Assembly (NCBI GenBank): GCA_051252515.1
Contig: JBPOFS010000002.1
Location: 248,001-312,000 of the forward strand
Source of the DNA: UBA5078 sp051252515
GTDB lineage: Bacteria; Pseudomonadota; Gammaproteobacteria; Pseudomonadales; Pseudohongiellaceae
DNA: 64,000 nucleotides
Reading direction: 5' to 3'
Part shown: positions 33,947-43,288 of the stretch, piece by piece
How the letters are laid out: each line of letters starts with the position of its first letter
Numbering within the stretch: the first letter of the stretch is position 1
Program-made: the position numbers and the translations under genes
The notes under the pieces: generated by a model
The model's database searches: none
Told to the model about the DNA's origin: nothing
What the model saw: the letters and a program-made list of their open reading frames with translations, nothing else

Positions 33947-36255
33947 CTTCCCAATCCTCGCACTCGATCAATAATGTTTTGAAACAATGACTCATCTTCG
34001 CAATCGACAGCGGTGTCGGCAAAGCGATTTTGCGCAAAGGGCAAAGACAAGGTGCTGCTGCAATTACGTTGACGCACTTGTGTGGTGGCGTCAATAGAGA
34101 CTTTCTTCCATTCAATGCCCGAGCGTTCGAAGTTCTCGCGTGATCGGATCTCTAAGCTGTCCATTAGTTCAGCCCATACTCGTAAGGCGCCGCTTGCCCC
34201 TGTTAATCCCGTATCTCGGTTGTCATCGTAGCCGAGCCACACTACGCCGACCAAGTCATCGCCATAGCCTGCAAACCAGCTATCACGCAAATCGTTAGTC
34301 GTGCCGGTTTTTCCTGCTAGAGGTAAGTGCGCGCCGAGTCGGGCCGCCATGGTCTCAGCCGTCCCTCGTCGGAACACCCCTTGTAAGGCGTATTCAAGTA
34401 AGTACATGGAGTGTGCGTCGGCGACTTGTTCGGTAGCGATGCCATAGCGTTCGAGGCGAGCGCCCTGCCCGGTGGTGACGGCCTCTACTGCACGTAGCGG
34501 AGAATAAAAGCCATTACTCGCGAGAGTTTGATACATCTGTGCCACGTCGATAGGAGCCATATCAATCGCGCCAAGCAGTAAGGACGGGTATAGGGGGATA
34601 TCTTTTTCAACCCCTAGACGTTTTAGCATTTGCGCTACTTTATCGACGCCGATCTTCATGCCTAAGTCGACAGTGGCAAGGTTCATCGAACGCTCTAGTG
34701 CATCGAATAGATACACGTCGCCATAAAGTTTATCGCCGTAATTTTTCGGCGACCATTCTTGATTGCCTGGTAGTGAAATAGTGATTGGGTTGTCTGACAG
34801 TACCGAGGCCAGAGAATAGTCGCCAGTCTCTAAAGCCGCTAAGTAAACGGCAGGTTTTACTAAAGAGCCTATCTGTCTGTTCGCGTTCAGTGCTCGGTTA
34901 AAGCCTGCATAGCCGCGCTGTCTTCCGCCAGCGATTGCCCGTACTTCTCCGCTAATAGCATCGGTAATCACGACCGCGGCCTCAAGCTGCCCATCGTCAC
35001 CACTCGCTGCGGCGCGCTCAACGGACTTCACTGCATTCTCGAGCTTGTCATCGACAACGTCTTGCACGCGTAAATCTAAAGTGGTGAAGATGCGCAGCCC
35101 TTCTGTGCGCAGTGCCTCGCCATCATAATCTCTTGCGAGGTCCTCACGGACCAACTCCATGAACGCAGGGTAGCGTCCATGCTGGCTTAATGTGCGTGTG
35201 GCAAGACGCAGGTTCTGGCTTTGGGCTTCGCGCTGTTGTTCCTCGCTGATGAACCCCTGACTCTGCATCCGTTGTAACACTATATCGCGTCGGGCAGTGG
35301 CGCGTTCTGGGTAACGCAAAGGGTTGTAATAGGAGGCGCCTCTGGGCAGGCCGGCGAGCATGGCGAGTTCGGACAGGCTGAGCTCTTTTAGTGGGCGAGA
35401 AAAATAATACTCCGAGGCCAAGGCGAAACCATGGATAGCTCTGTTGCCTTGTTGGCCCAGAAAAATCTCGTTCAAGTAGGCGGTCAAGATGGTTTCTTTG
35501 CTGAAGTGCAACTCCAACATGACGGCCATCAACGCCTCTTCTATTTTGCGCCGTAGCGTTTGGCGTCGATCAAGATACAGATTCTTGATCAATTGCTGGG
35601 TTAGGGTGCTGCCGCCTTGCACAATGCTGCCGGCGCGGATATTCGCAAGCATGGCGCGGGCGATTCCCGTTGGGTCCACACCATAGTGAGAATAAAAGCG
35701 TTGGTCTTCCACGGAGATAATCGCATCGACTAAATGCTGGGGGACGTCACTCATGCTGATGGGGAGTCTGTCCTCTCCCGTCTCAGGGTTGATCTGCGCA
35801 ATCTCTACTGGCTCTAAACGCACCAGCGCTAGGTCGCCAGTATTCTGATCGCCCCATAAGTTACGCACCGAGGTGCCATTGAACTCGACGTTGAGGTAGA
35901 CGCTAGGCTCAGTGCCATCCCAAAACTCAAAACCCCGTGTCCACAAGCGGATTCGAGAGGCGGTGATCTGATATTCCCCTGGGCCGTTGATGTCTTGGCG
36001 TTCGGAGTAACCGAGGCGCTTAAGCGTCTGCTCCAGCTGTGCTTGGCTGATGTTGGCGCCGACGTAGAGCTCTACCGGGCGTGCATAGAGTCTTGCGGGC
36101 AGTGCCCATTGCAAAGCCTCGAAGTCGCGACGAATTTCAAAGTCTATCCAGACGCACCAAAGCAGTGCAATGACGCCTGTCGTTAATACAAGGCGTTTGA
36201 AGTACCACCATTTGGAGCGTGGAGTGTGGGCAGTTTTCAGCTTATTTTTTGGCAT
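33943..36255 (-). CDS. mrcB: Penicillin-binding protein 1B
   Basis: Bifunctional class A PBP of 770 aa. Short cytoplasmic basic N-terminus, one membrane anchor (~residues 22-42), UB2H domain (~65-150), and glycosyltransferase domain with catalytic Glu in ISVEDQRFYSHYGVD and GGSTLTQQLIKN. The transpeptidase follows, with the SXXK motif in RQIGSLVKPAVY and the KTG box GKTGTTNDLRDSWFAGY. UB2H marks PBP1b rather than PBP1a. Makes and cross-links peptidoglycan. Confidence 0.94.
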   Translation of the reverse strand: MPKNKLKTAHTPRSKWWYFKRLVLTTGVIALLWCVWIDFEIRRDFEALQWALPARLYARPVELYVGANISQAQLEQTLKRLGYSERQDINGPGEYQITASRIRLWTRGFEFWDGTEPSVYLNVEFNGTSVRNLWGDQNTGDLALVRLEPVEIAQINPETGEDRLPISMSDVPQHLVDAIISVEDQRFYSHYGVDPTGIARAMLANIRAGSIVQGGSTLTQQLIKNLYLDRRQTLRRKIEEALMAVMLELHFSKETILTAYLNEIFLGQQGNRAIHGFALASEYYFSRPLKELSLSELAMLAGLPRGASYYNPLRYPERATARRDIVLQRMQSQGFISEEQQREAQSQNLRLATRTLSQHGRYPAFMELVREDLARDYDGEALRTEGLRIFTTLDLRVQDVVDDKLENAVKSVERAAASGDDGQLEAAVVITDAISGEVRAIAGGRQRGYAGFNRALNANRQIGSLVKPAVYLAALETGDYSLASVLSDNPITISLPGNQEWSPKNYGDKLYGDVYLFDALERSMNLATVDLGMKIGVDKVAQMLKRLGVEKDIPLYPSLLLGAIDMAPIDVAQMYQTLASNGFYSPLRAVEAVTTGQGARLERYGIATEQVADAHSMYLLEYALQGVFRRGTAETMAARLGAHLPLAGKTGTTNDLRDSWFAGYGDDLVGVVWLGYDDNRDTGLTGASGALRVWAELMDSLEIRSRENFERSGIEWKKVSIDATTQVRQRNCSSTLSLPFAQNRFADTAVDCEDESLFQNIIDRVRGLGR

Positions 36256-36416
36256 AGAGGAGCATTATGACACTGCCCCTCATGCCGCTGCTATGTGTAT
36301 AGCGAGTCTTTTTCATTCTCTTGAAGGCTATCGCAAATCGCCTGATTACTTTCTCTTCACCTGCGGGAGAGGGAATTATTTTTCAGCCTTCGATTGACTG
36401 TAAAGCGCACGAATTA

Positions 36417-36436
36417 TACTGTATATATAAACAGTA
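36417..36436 (+). promoter_or_regulatory. LexA box upstream of dnaE2
   Basis: CTG-N10-CAG with an AT-alternating core (CTG at 36419, CAG at 36432), the canonical gammaproteobacterial SOS box. It overlaps the likely -10 region of a promoter with TTGACT at 36394 and ends 15 nt before the dnaE2 start. Confidence 0.92.
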
Positions 36437-36450
36437 TTAATGTGTGCCTT

Positions 36451-39400
36451 ATGTCTATTCCTGCCTATGCTGAGCTGCATTGCCTCAGCCATTTTACATT
36501 CCTCCAAGGGGCCTCTTCACCAGAGGAGCTAGTGCGAGAAGCTCAGCGTTTAGGGTATAGCGCCTTGGCGATTACGGATGAGTGCACGTTAAGTGGTGTC
36601 GTGCGTGCCCATGTCGCAGCCAAAGACTGCGGATTGCCCTTATTGATAGGCAGTCGATTTGTTCTCGAGGAGGGGCTTGGCTTCGTGCTGATTGCCCGTA
36701 GTCGGCGTGGCTATGCTCAGTTGTCTGCGTTGATCACGCTCGCCCGCAGAGGCGCCGTGAAAGGCCGCTATAAGCTTGATCAAGCGCTAATGGAGACCCA
36801 TGACCTGAGTGAGTGTCTTTGCTTGTGGTTGCCGGCAGCACAAGCCCCTGATGTCCAAGAGGCCCAGTGGCTGCATACGCAGCTTCCAGGGCGGGTATGG
36901 ATTGCGGTACAAATGCGCTTGGATGGCCGTGATCGGCATCGTCTTGAGTGTTTACAGGCGCTAGGGCAAAGCCTCGATTTGCCGTTGGTGGCCGATGGTG
37001 CGGTGTATATGCATCATCCAGACAGGCGCATGCTGCGTGATACCTTAACCGCTATTCGCCTTGGTAAGACACTCGCAAACTTGGGGCGATCGGCAGCGCC
37101 GAACAGTGAGCAACACTTGCGGCTGCGTGAGCGTCTGGCGAAACTGTATCCCCCTGCCTTGCTGCAAGCCACACTGACCATTGCTGATCAATGTCATTTC
37201 TCCTTAGATGAGCTGCGCTATGAATACCCTCATGAGTTAGTGCCCGCAGAGCACACTGCGAGCAGTTGGTTGCGCGAACTGAGTATGCGTGGTCTTGTTG
37301 AGCGTTGGCCCGAGGGACCATCGGAGCGAGTGCTAGCATTGTTAGAGAAGGAGCTGACATTAGTGGCAGAGCTAGGCTATGAACACTTTTTCCTAACAGT
37401 CCACGACATCGTTGTCTTTGCTCGGGGCCGAAAAATATTGTGCCAAGGCAGAGGCTCCGCTGCTAATTCGGTGATCTGCTATTGCCTGGGAATCACAGCG
37501 GTGGACCCTGCGCGGATGCAATTATTGTTCGAGCGCTTTTTGTCGAAAGAGCGCGATGAGCCGCCGGATATCGATGTCGACTTCGAGCACGAGCGGCGCG
37601 AAGAAGTCATTCAGTATATCTATTCCAAATACGGCCGGCATCGCGCGGCTTTGGCGGCGACAGTGATTTGCTATCGTGCGCGTAGTGCTGTGCGTGATGT
37701 GGCCGCTGTCTTGGAATTCACGCCAGAGCAAATAGTGTTATTGAGCAAAGGCATCGATTGGTATGGGCAGACTCTCGACGAGAACACCGTCGTGCCAGGT
37801 TTAGAAGTGGACGCCGACAAACTACAGCAACTGTTTTATCTGGTGCGTACGCTGTTAGGGTTTCCCCGCCACCTGTCTCAACATGTGGGAGGCTTTGTGA
37901 TTAGCCAAGGCCCGTTATCGGAGCTAGTGCCGGTTGAGAATGCCGCGATGGCTGACAGGACAGTCATTCAATGGGAGAAGGATGACTTAGAGGCGTTGGG
38001 GTTATTGAAGGTGGATGTGTTGGCCTTAGGCATGCTGACCACTATCCGCAAATCCATTGATTTGATTAACGCCGCTCCTCGGATGCAACACACTGAGGCG
38101 CTGACATTGCAAACAGTTCCCAAAGAGGATGTGGGTGTTTATGACATGATTTGTGCGGCCGATACCGTCGGGATTTTTCAGATTGAGTCGCGAGCACAGA
38201 TGAGCATGTTGCCGCGTCTCAAACCGCGCAATTATTATGACCTAGTGGTGCAAATTGCGATCGTACGTCCCGGCCCCATTCAAGGCAATATGGTGCATCC
38301 CTATTTGGCTCGACGCAGCGGTAAAGAGCCCGTGGTTTATCCCAGTGAACAAATCAAAGAAGTGTTAGAGCGTACCTTGGGAGTGCCTATTTTTCAGGAG
38401 CAGGTGATGAAGATCGCTATCGTTGCGGCAGGGTTCAGTGGCGGCGAGGCTGATCAGTTGCGCCGGGCAATGGCAGCGTGGAAGAAAAAAGGCGGGCTGG
38501 AACCCTTCCAAGAAAAGCTCATACAGGGCATGCGAGAGCGCGGCTATGAAGAGTCGTTCTCGCAGCAAATTTATAGTCAGATTAAGGGGTTTGCCGATTA
38601 TGGATTTCCGGAGTCGCACTCGGCGAGCTTTGCCCTTCTAGCGTATGTCTCTTCTTGGCTGAAGTGTTATCACCCAGCGGCGTTTGTATGTGGATTGCTT
38701 AACAGTCAACCTATGGGTTTTTATGCTCCATCACAATTAGTGCAAGATGCTCGTCGGCACGGCGTGAAGGTTTTGCCTGTGGATGTGAACCAGAGCGAAT
38801 GGGATTGTGAACTGTCCTACCCTGAACAAACTGCGCTAACGCCAGTGCTGCGTCTTGGGCTGAGAATGGTGAAAGGTTTGTCATTCGCTGGGGGCCAACG
38901 CCTGTGTGCGGCACGCGGTGCGGTGCCTTTCGTCAGCGTGCAATCTTTGGTGGAGCGCACAGGCATCAATCGGGCAGACAGAGAAAGTTTGGCCGCGGCC
39001 GATGCGTTGCAGGCTTTGTCGAAAGATCGTTATCGCGCGTTCTGGGATGTGGCAGGCTATGAAGAGAAGCTCCCTTTGTTGTCGCATATGCAGCAGTGGC
39101 CTGATGCTCACGACGATTTGCCGATATTACTGCCTAAGCCGTCGGAAGCCCAAAACATCATGGCCGATTATAATAGTACGGGCTTAACGTTGCGCCGACA
39201 TCCCTTAGCGCTATTGCGTAATCATTTTGAATCGTATTTTGTAGTGCCTGCCGAGCAGCTCATGGCTCTAGGGGATGGTGCCGGTATCAAAGTGGCAGGA
39301 ATCGTGACTTCTCGGCAACGGCCGCAAACAGCGTCTGGAGTCACTTTTATTACATTGGAAGACGAGACCGGATTTCTTAATGTGGTGGTGTGGCCTACAG

Positions 39401-39561
39401 TGGCAGAGAAATCATCCGCTGCAGTGCGTGATGCCAGCATGCTTGGCGTTTCGGGGACGCTGCAGATTAGCGAGGGTGTTGTGCATGTGATTGCCACAGG
39501 GCTCGTTGACCTTAGCCATTTCTTGTCTTCTATGACATTGAAGTCTCGAGATTTTTGTTAG
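36451..39561 (+). CDS. dnaE2: Error-prone DNA polymerase III alpha subunit DnaE2/ImuC
   Basis: 1036 aa from ATG 36451 (MSIPAYAELHCLSHFTFLQG), the family start; the upstream open frame runs through the LexA box. PHP domain at the N-terminus, then the polymerase core with the catalytic aspartates in DEPPDIDVDFEHERREEV (~370), AVRDVAAV, FPRHLSQHVGG, and an OB domain near the C-terminus (GFLNVVVWPTV). It works with ImuA and ImuB in SOS translesion synthesis. Here it is on the opposite strand from imuAB, with stop codons overlapping tail to tail. Confidence 0.95.
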   Translation: MSIPAYAELHCLSHFTFLQGASSPEELVREAQRLGYSALAITDECTLSGVVRAHVAAKDCGLPLLIGSRFVLEEGLGFVLIARSRRGYAQLSALITLARRGAVKGRYKLDQALMETHDLSECLCLWLPAAQAPDVQEAQWLHTQLPGRVWIAVQMRLDGRDRHRLECLQALGQSLDLPLVADGAVYMHHPDRRMLRDTLTAIRLGKTLANLGRSAAPNSEQHLRLRERLAKLYPPALLQATLTIADQCHFSLDELRYEYPHELVPAEHTASSWLRELSMRGLVERWPEGPSERVLALLEKELTLVAELGYEHFFLTVHDIVVFARGRKILCQGRGSAANSVICYCLGITAVDPARMQLLFERFLSKERDEPPDIDVDFEHERREEVIQYIYSKYGRHRAALAATVICYRARSAVRDVAAVLEFTPEQIVLLSKGIDWYGQTLDENTVVPGLEVDADKLQQLFYLVRTLLGFPRHLSQHVGGFVISQGPLSELVPVENAAMADRTVIQWEKDDLEALGLLKVDVLALGMLTTIRKSIDLINAAPRMQHTEALTLQTVPKEDVGVYDMICAADTVGIFQIESRAQMSMLPRLKPRNYYDLVVQIAIVRPGPIQGNMVHPYLARRSGKEPVVYPSEQIKEVLERTLGVPIFQEQVMKIAIVAAGFSGGEADQLRRAMAAWKKKGGLEPFQEKLIQGMRERGYEESFSQQIYSQIKGFADYGFPESHSASFALLAYVSSWLKCYHPAAFVCGLLNSQPMGFYAPSQLVQDARRHGVKVLPVDVNQSEWDCELSYPEQTALTPVLRLGLRMVKGLSFAGGQRLCAARGAVPFVSVQSLVERTGINRADRESLAAADALQALSKDRYRAFWDVAGYEEKLPLLSHMQQWPDAHDDLPILLPKPSEAQNIMADYNSTGLTLRRHPLALLRNHFESYFVVPAEQLMALGDGAGIKVAGIVTSRQRPQTASGVTFITLEDETGFLNVVVWPTVAEKSSAAVRDASMLGVSGTLQISEGVVHVIATGLVDLSHFLSSMTLKSRDFC

Positions 39562-41003
39562 GCAAAAATGCCATGCAAATACCAGCCTTGCGCTGAGGCT
39601 TGTTGGGTGTCTGCGCGCTCATGAAATATCCACAGGCGCATGCCTTGTCGATTACGAGCAATATAATAGTCGCGCTTCAATTCTTGTTTTGTCCACCAAA
39701 GTGTTTCTATGCGTTCAGGGCCGCTGAGTAGTTGCAAACTGCTGTGATAAAAAAGCCGGCCTTGGGTGTTTTGTAAATGCACAGGAGCGGCGAGCAGCCA
39801 AATCGGGCGTGCGGTATTGCTTGTCGGGCTTGTAATGTGGGGGCTGTTGTTCTCCCCAATGGCGGTATCGTTGCCGGCCTGTTCTGGGCTGTGCGCGTCA
39901 CGAATGTGAATGCTTCGTACGGCCTCATTGCCAAGTCGTGCCTGGAGCTCCTCTAGCAGCGGCAGGATATTGTGATCGCTGGCGGTATCTTCTGTGGCCG
40001 TGATGCCTTTGAGCGCGCCATTGGTGAGCGATATCGCTTGAAAGTGGGCGACGTCTAAGCGCATACCAATGCTCGGAGCATCTAAGCCAATGGCGTTTAG
40101 GCGTGTCTCTAACAACAGCATTAAATGAGCATGTTGACGACTGGCTTGGCGCAGGTGCAAGTGCAATACAGTGGCGTCCTGGTATTCATGCAAAATGCTG
40201 AGGCGTAGATGCGTGGCGGCAAGTTCTCGGGTTTGTAAAAATGCACAAAGCCGTTCTAGTAGTTCTTCAATGCCGGGCAAAAGTGCCTGCTTATTTTCGA
40301 TATTAAAATCCCATTCTAGTTCGCTAGAGAACTGTGCAGGGCTGCTGTAATTTTGTACTGGGCTAGCAATGTGGCCAAGGCATTGGTCCAGTTGTTTTAG
40401 AAAATCATAACCAAAGCGTTGTGCGAGTTGTGCCGGAGGCAGTCGCCAAACATCTCTCAAAATACTCAGGCCACTATTATGAAATTGTCGTTTCTTATTT
40501 TTGGGTAATGAAAGCGTGCTCAAGGGTAGGCGACCAAGTGCGGCGCGAAGATTCTCTTTACGATAAATTAATAAGTTACATTCGGCCCTTGCCATTAAAA
40601 GACTTGCGGCAGGCGTCGGGCTTGCGGCGTGATGAAAATGCGTAGGCAGCTGCCATTGTTCTAGCAGGGGCGTTAACAAGGTGGCAAGGCGTGCCCTTAT
40701 GCTTTTGATGCCGCCGAAATAGTTCAAGGTGCTGGCGACTTCAAATATGAAGCTGTCAGTGCTAGCGATGCTTACCGTGGCGCTAAGCGATGTGAGTGCT
40801 TCGGCGATTTGTTGCTGCCGTGCAAGGTGGGCAGGACTTTGGCCATGGGCTTGAGTCAATTGCGGAAACCATAGAGCGTACCAAAGGGTCTCATGCTTTT
40901 GGCGCTTACGAGCGCGGTACTCGTTTTTTTCTAGATTTTTTGCGGCAGGGACTGCTTGTAATGCATGCAGCGTAAAGCTGGCTTGTGAGGGGCGACTACT
41001 CAT
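39558..41003 (-). CDS. imuB: ImuB, catalytically inactive Y-family polymerase homologue
   Basis: 481 aa. N-terminal Y-family-like region (LWYALWFPQLTQ..., TVSIASTDSFIFEVASTLNYFGG) in which the DxD/SxDE catalytic acids of active Y-family polymerases are not apparent, as expected for ImuB. A helix-hairpin-helix-like region (LRDVWRLPPAQLAQRFG) and a little-finger-like region follow (~260-370). Acts as the hub that binds the beta clamp, ImuA and DnaE2. Its ATG overlaps the imuA stop by 4 nt. Confidence 0.9.
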   Translation of the reverse strand: MSSRPSQASFTLHALQAVPAAKNLEKNEYRARKRQKHETLWYALWFPQLTQAHGQSPAHLARQQQIAEALTSLSATVSIASTDSFIFEVASTLNYFGGIKSIRARLATLLTPLLEQWQLPTHFHHAASPTPAASLLMARAECNLLIYRKENLRAALGRLPLSTLSLPKNKKRQFHNSGLSILRDVWRLPPAQLAQRFGYDFLKQLDQCLGHIASPVQNYSSPAQFSSELEWDFNIENKQALLPGIEELLERLCAFLQTRELAATHLRLSILHEYQDATVLHLHLRQASRQHAHLMLLLETRLNAIGLDAPSIGMRLDVAHFQAISLTNGALKGITATEDTASDHNILPLLEELQARLGNEAVRSIHIRDAHSPEQAGNDTAIGENNSPHITSPTSNTARPIWLLAAPVHLQNTQGRLFYHSSLQLLSGPERIETLWWTKQELKRDYYIARNRQGMRLWIFHERADTQQASAQGWYLHGIFA

Positions 41004-41647
41004 AGGGATTCCATGGGCAGGCGAATGTGGTCATGGCGGAAGCTGCCGCGTGCTTTAAGGACCGTCAGTGTAAGGGCGTCATCATCGGCCTCTGCGCGTA
41101 AGCGCAGCATGGCGCAGGAATGGCGAATATGGCGTTGATGAAAAAGAAAGCCGAGAGTCTGCCCTGTAATGCAGGCAAGTTGCAGGCGGCGGATGTGTTT
41201 TCCTGAAAGCGCGCCAGGCCATGCTAATACGACAGCACAGGCGCTGCTCTGCAAGGCTTTCTCGATGCCCCATAAAATCTCGTTTGGAGGAGGGGTCACG
41301 ATGATCATGCGGGCGATATCGACACCAGCGTTTGCGAGCGCTGGAGCGTAAGGGATACAGGGCGGGGAGATCCACAATGCCGAGCGGCCCTGTGTGCTGA
41401 TAGTGCGCAGCAGCGGTAATACCAGTTGTAGCTCGCCAGCGCCCCAGACGGGGCTAATAATTTCAGTTAAGGCATTGGCAGGCCAGCCTCGCCAAGGTAG
41501 GCAGGCATCAAGGGCAGCAAAGCCAGTAGGCAGGCCCCTGCCATGAAGGCTGGCTTGGGGCGAGGCTAAGTGATGTTCGCTAGCACGCCACAGCTTAGCG
41601 CTGTTAATAAGGGCGGCAAGGCGATTGTCTTGGTCGGAGGTTGGCAT
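41000..41647 (-). CDS. imuA: ImuA, SOS mutagenesis RecA/SulA-like protein
   Basis: 215 aa. RecA-fold-like: GLPTGFAALDACLPWRGWPANALTEI near the N-terminus, then a strand-rich core (ALWISPPCIPYAPALANAGVD). The Walker A lysine of RecA is not evident. First gene of an imuA-imuB operon with ATGA overlap. A LexA box begins 1-2 nt upstream of its ATG and no Shine-Dalgarno sequence is present, so the mRNA may be leaderless (see findings). Confidence 0.9.
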   Translation of the reverse strand: MPTSDQDNRLAALINSAKLWRASEHHLASPQASLHGRGLPTGFAALDACLPWRGWPANALTEIISPVWGAGELQLVLPLLRTISTQGRSALWISPPCIPYAPALANAGVDIARMIIVTPPPNEILWGIEKALQSSACAVVLAWPGALSGKHIRRLQLACITGQTLGFLFHQRHIRHSCAMLRLRAEADDDALTLTVLKARGSFRHDHIRLPMESL

Positions 41648-41648
41648 A

Positions 41649-41668
41649 TACTGTATATATTAACAGTA
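41649..41668 (-). promoter_or_regulatory. LexA box at the imuA start
   Basis: CTG at 41651 and CAG at 41664 form CTG-N10-CAG with an AT-alternating core almost identical to the box upstream of dnaE2. It abuts the imuA ATG (41647). Confidence 0.92.
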
Positions 41669-41720
41669 TTTTTAAGCCCTACAAGCGGCACTTTTTTCGT
41701 GACAAGGGGAACAAACCGTC

Positions 41721-41807
41721 AATCACTTTGTCACAGAAAGGAGACTTGACTCGTAACTTACGGAAAATCATTAGATTTTCTGATTCAAGATATTGTCACA
41801 AAGTGAT
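41721..41807. repeat. Nested inverted repeats in the imuA upstream region
   Basis: AATCACTTTGT (41721-41731) pairs with ACAAAGTGATT (41797-41807); a few further bases also match with one mismatch. Inside lies a perfect hairpin, GAAAATC-ATTA-GATTTTC (41763-41780). There is no gene I trust in this stretch. It could be a structured RNA, a protein-binding site or a small repeat element. Confidence 0.6.
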
Positions 41808-41895
41808 TATTGGTATAATCTTCATGACCTTACACGAATAAGCTTACTAGGCTTGTTAAATAATAAGTACAATTGACTGGAACGCCGAGTAATTA

Positions 41896-41988
41896 ATGAA
41901 AAACAGACCTGATATGTTGATGGTAGTGGTGGTTCTTTTTGCGCTAGGAGTTCTTGCTAGCGGAGTGGCTCAAAGCGGCTTGCTTTGA
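41896..41988 (+). CDS. Small single-pass membrane protein, 30 aa
   Basis: ATG at 41896 follows GAG; the peptide begins MKNRPDM, then a hydrophobic helix of ~20 residues (MVVVVLFALGVLASGVA) and a short polar end. It has the size and layout of bacterial small membrane proteins. It lies alone between imuA and the convergent fthC. Function unknown. Confidence 0.5.
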   Translation: MKNRPDMLMVVVVLFALGVLASGVAQSGLL

Positions 41989-42045
41989 ACTGACTGCTTT
42001 AAGGCAGAGCATAACCACAATAAAGGCCAGTAAGCGGATCACGCT

Positions 42046-42633
42046 TTAAGGCTGATAGGTCTCGTAGTCACTAACGATTTTGTCCATTCGCACGTCCCAC
42101 GAATTACTTTCCAACGCTTCCACCCTCTGGCATTCATGCCCAAGCCCTATCAATTGCGGGCACCGCTTTGCTGCGCGCGTGCGAAAAGCAAAGCATCTAT
42201 CGTAAAACCCTTTCCCCATTCCTAAGCGATTGCGCTCTTTGTCGAAGCCTACAAGGGGTACGAAGGCGAGATCGAGCGTTCGTGCGGACACGAGTGCCCT
42301 TTTGCGTAGAACGGGCTCTAGCATTCCCCAGCGATGGCGTACGAGGGGGTCGCCCTGTCGGTAGCGTACAAACAAGAGACGATTAGCGTTGAACGGATGA
42401 ATGCAAGGGAGGTAGCAGTGCTGCCCTCGTTCTAAGGCCGTGGCTAATAGTAAGAGCGGATCGATTTCTCCATCACTGGCGAGATAGAAGGCAATACGTT
42501 TGGCGCCACGGAAATAACGTTGCCCACTGATGCGATGGAAGACACGGGCACTGGCAAGTGTTTGTTGACGAGTACTGAGCGCGCGTCGAGATTGGCGCAG
42601 GCGTTGTCGTAATGGACGGCTTTGTTGATTCAT
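42046..42633 (-). CDS. fthC: 5-formyltetrahydrofolate cyclo-ligase
   Basis: 195 aa. ATP-dependent conversion of 5-formyl-THF to 5,10-methenyl-THF, in one-carbon metabolism. Motifs: RQRLRQSRRALSTRQQ at the N-terminus, IAFYLASDGEIDPLLLL, and the signature LVGFDKERNRLGMGKGFYDRCF (~135-156). The gene (ygfA) follows 6S RNA and zapA, the same order as in pseudomonads. Confidence 0.93.
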   Translation of the reverse strand: MNQQSRPLRQRLRQSRRALSTRQQTLASARVFHRISGQRYFRGAKRIAFYLASDGEIDPLLLLATALERGQHCYLPCIHPFNANRLLFVRYRQGDPLVRHRWGMLEPVLRKRALVSARTLDLAFVPLVGFDKERNRLGMGKGFYDRCFAFRTRAAKRCPQLIGLGHECQRVEALESNSWDVRMDKIVSDYETYQP

Positions 42634-42660
42634 GGCGTGGGGGATTTTAAGAAGTAGAAG

Positions 42661-42835
42661 TTACCCAGAGCACCGCTATCAAAATAGTCCTGAACCCAAT
42701 GGTTCAGGTGGTGACTCCAGCGATACATAAGGCTTTCCGTCAAGCGGACATGCACAACAGTACCTGCGAAGAGACTCCGGTTTAACAGTTATCGGCTCAA
42801 GAACATTTTCAACTGGCTAATGCCCGAGGCAACTC
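42661..42835 (-). ncRNA. ssrS: 6S RNA
   Basis: Located between zapA and ygfA on the same strand, the conserved gammaproteobacterial site. The ends (TTGCCTCGGGCA at 42832-42821 and TGCTCTGGGTAA at 42672-42661) pair with one mismatch and wobbles to close the molecule. The internal hairpin CCTGAACC/GGTTCAGG and blocks GCCGATAA, ACCGGAGTC and GCATGTCCGCTTGAC match known Pseudomonas 6S RNA, from memory. A -10 TATACT (42848-42843) sits at the right distance for a start near 42836. 6S RNA mimics an open promoter and sequesters sigma-70 RNA polymerase. Confidence 0.92.
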
Positions 42836-42904
42836 GTAAACGAGTATATAGCACTTAGTGGAGGCTATCGAGCGAGACGGTATGCGTTTTTTGTTTCAAT
42901 AAGC

Positions 42905-43231
42905 TCAGGTTATTTCAATCTGACGATTGACTTGCAAGCTGCGATCGATTTTGTCTTCTAAGAACTTTAATTTCTGCAGAGTCTGATGGCGGCTTTCATT
43001 GAGCTGCTGGCTTTTACCTAGCATGTCATGAGTGATGTTCAGCGCGGCCATTACAGAGATTTTTTCTAAGCCATGAATATTGCCGCGAGATTTAATCTTA
43101 CGCATGTTCTCATCAAGATAACGGGCAGATTTCAATAACGCCTCTTGCTCAGCGGGCGGGCAGCTGACTTGATACTCTCTGTCGAGGATCTTAACGACTA
43201 CTGTTCCAGGCGTATTATCTTCTGCATTCAT
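42905..43231 (-). CDS. zapA: Cell division protein ZapA
   Basis: 108 aa from ATG 43231 (AAGAGA upstream). The N-terminal beta region (VVVKILDREYQVSCPPAEQEALLKSARYLDENM) is the ZapA signature, followed by a long coiled coil. Stabilises FtsZ filaments at midcell. Followed by 6S RNA and fthC. Confidence 0.93.
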   Translation of the reverse strand: MNAEDNTPGTVVVKILDREYQVSCPPAEQEALLKSARYLDENMRKIKSRGNIHGLEKISVMAALNITHDMLGKSQQLNESRHQTLQKLKFLEDKIDRSLQVNRQIEIT

Positions 43232-43288
43232 GGGTATTCTCTTCATTCAATCGATAGGGGTAAGCATTTTGCGGCATGCGCGGATCAA

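Noticed and set aside
41641..41841. 66-aa plus-strand frame over the imuA upstream region.
   Set aside because: It begins inside the LexA box, runs through the nested inverted repeats, and has no ribosome binding site or recognisable protein character.
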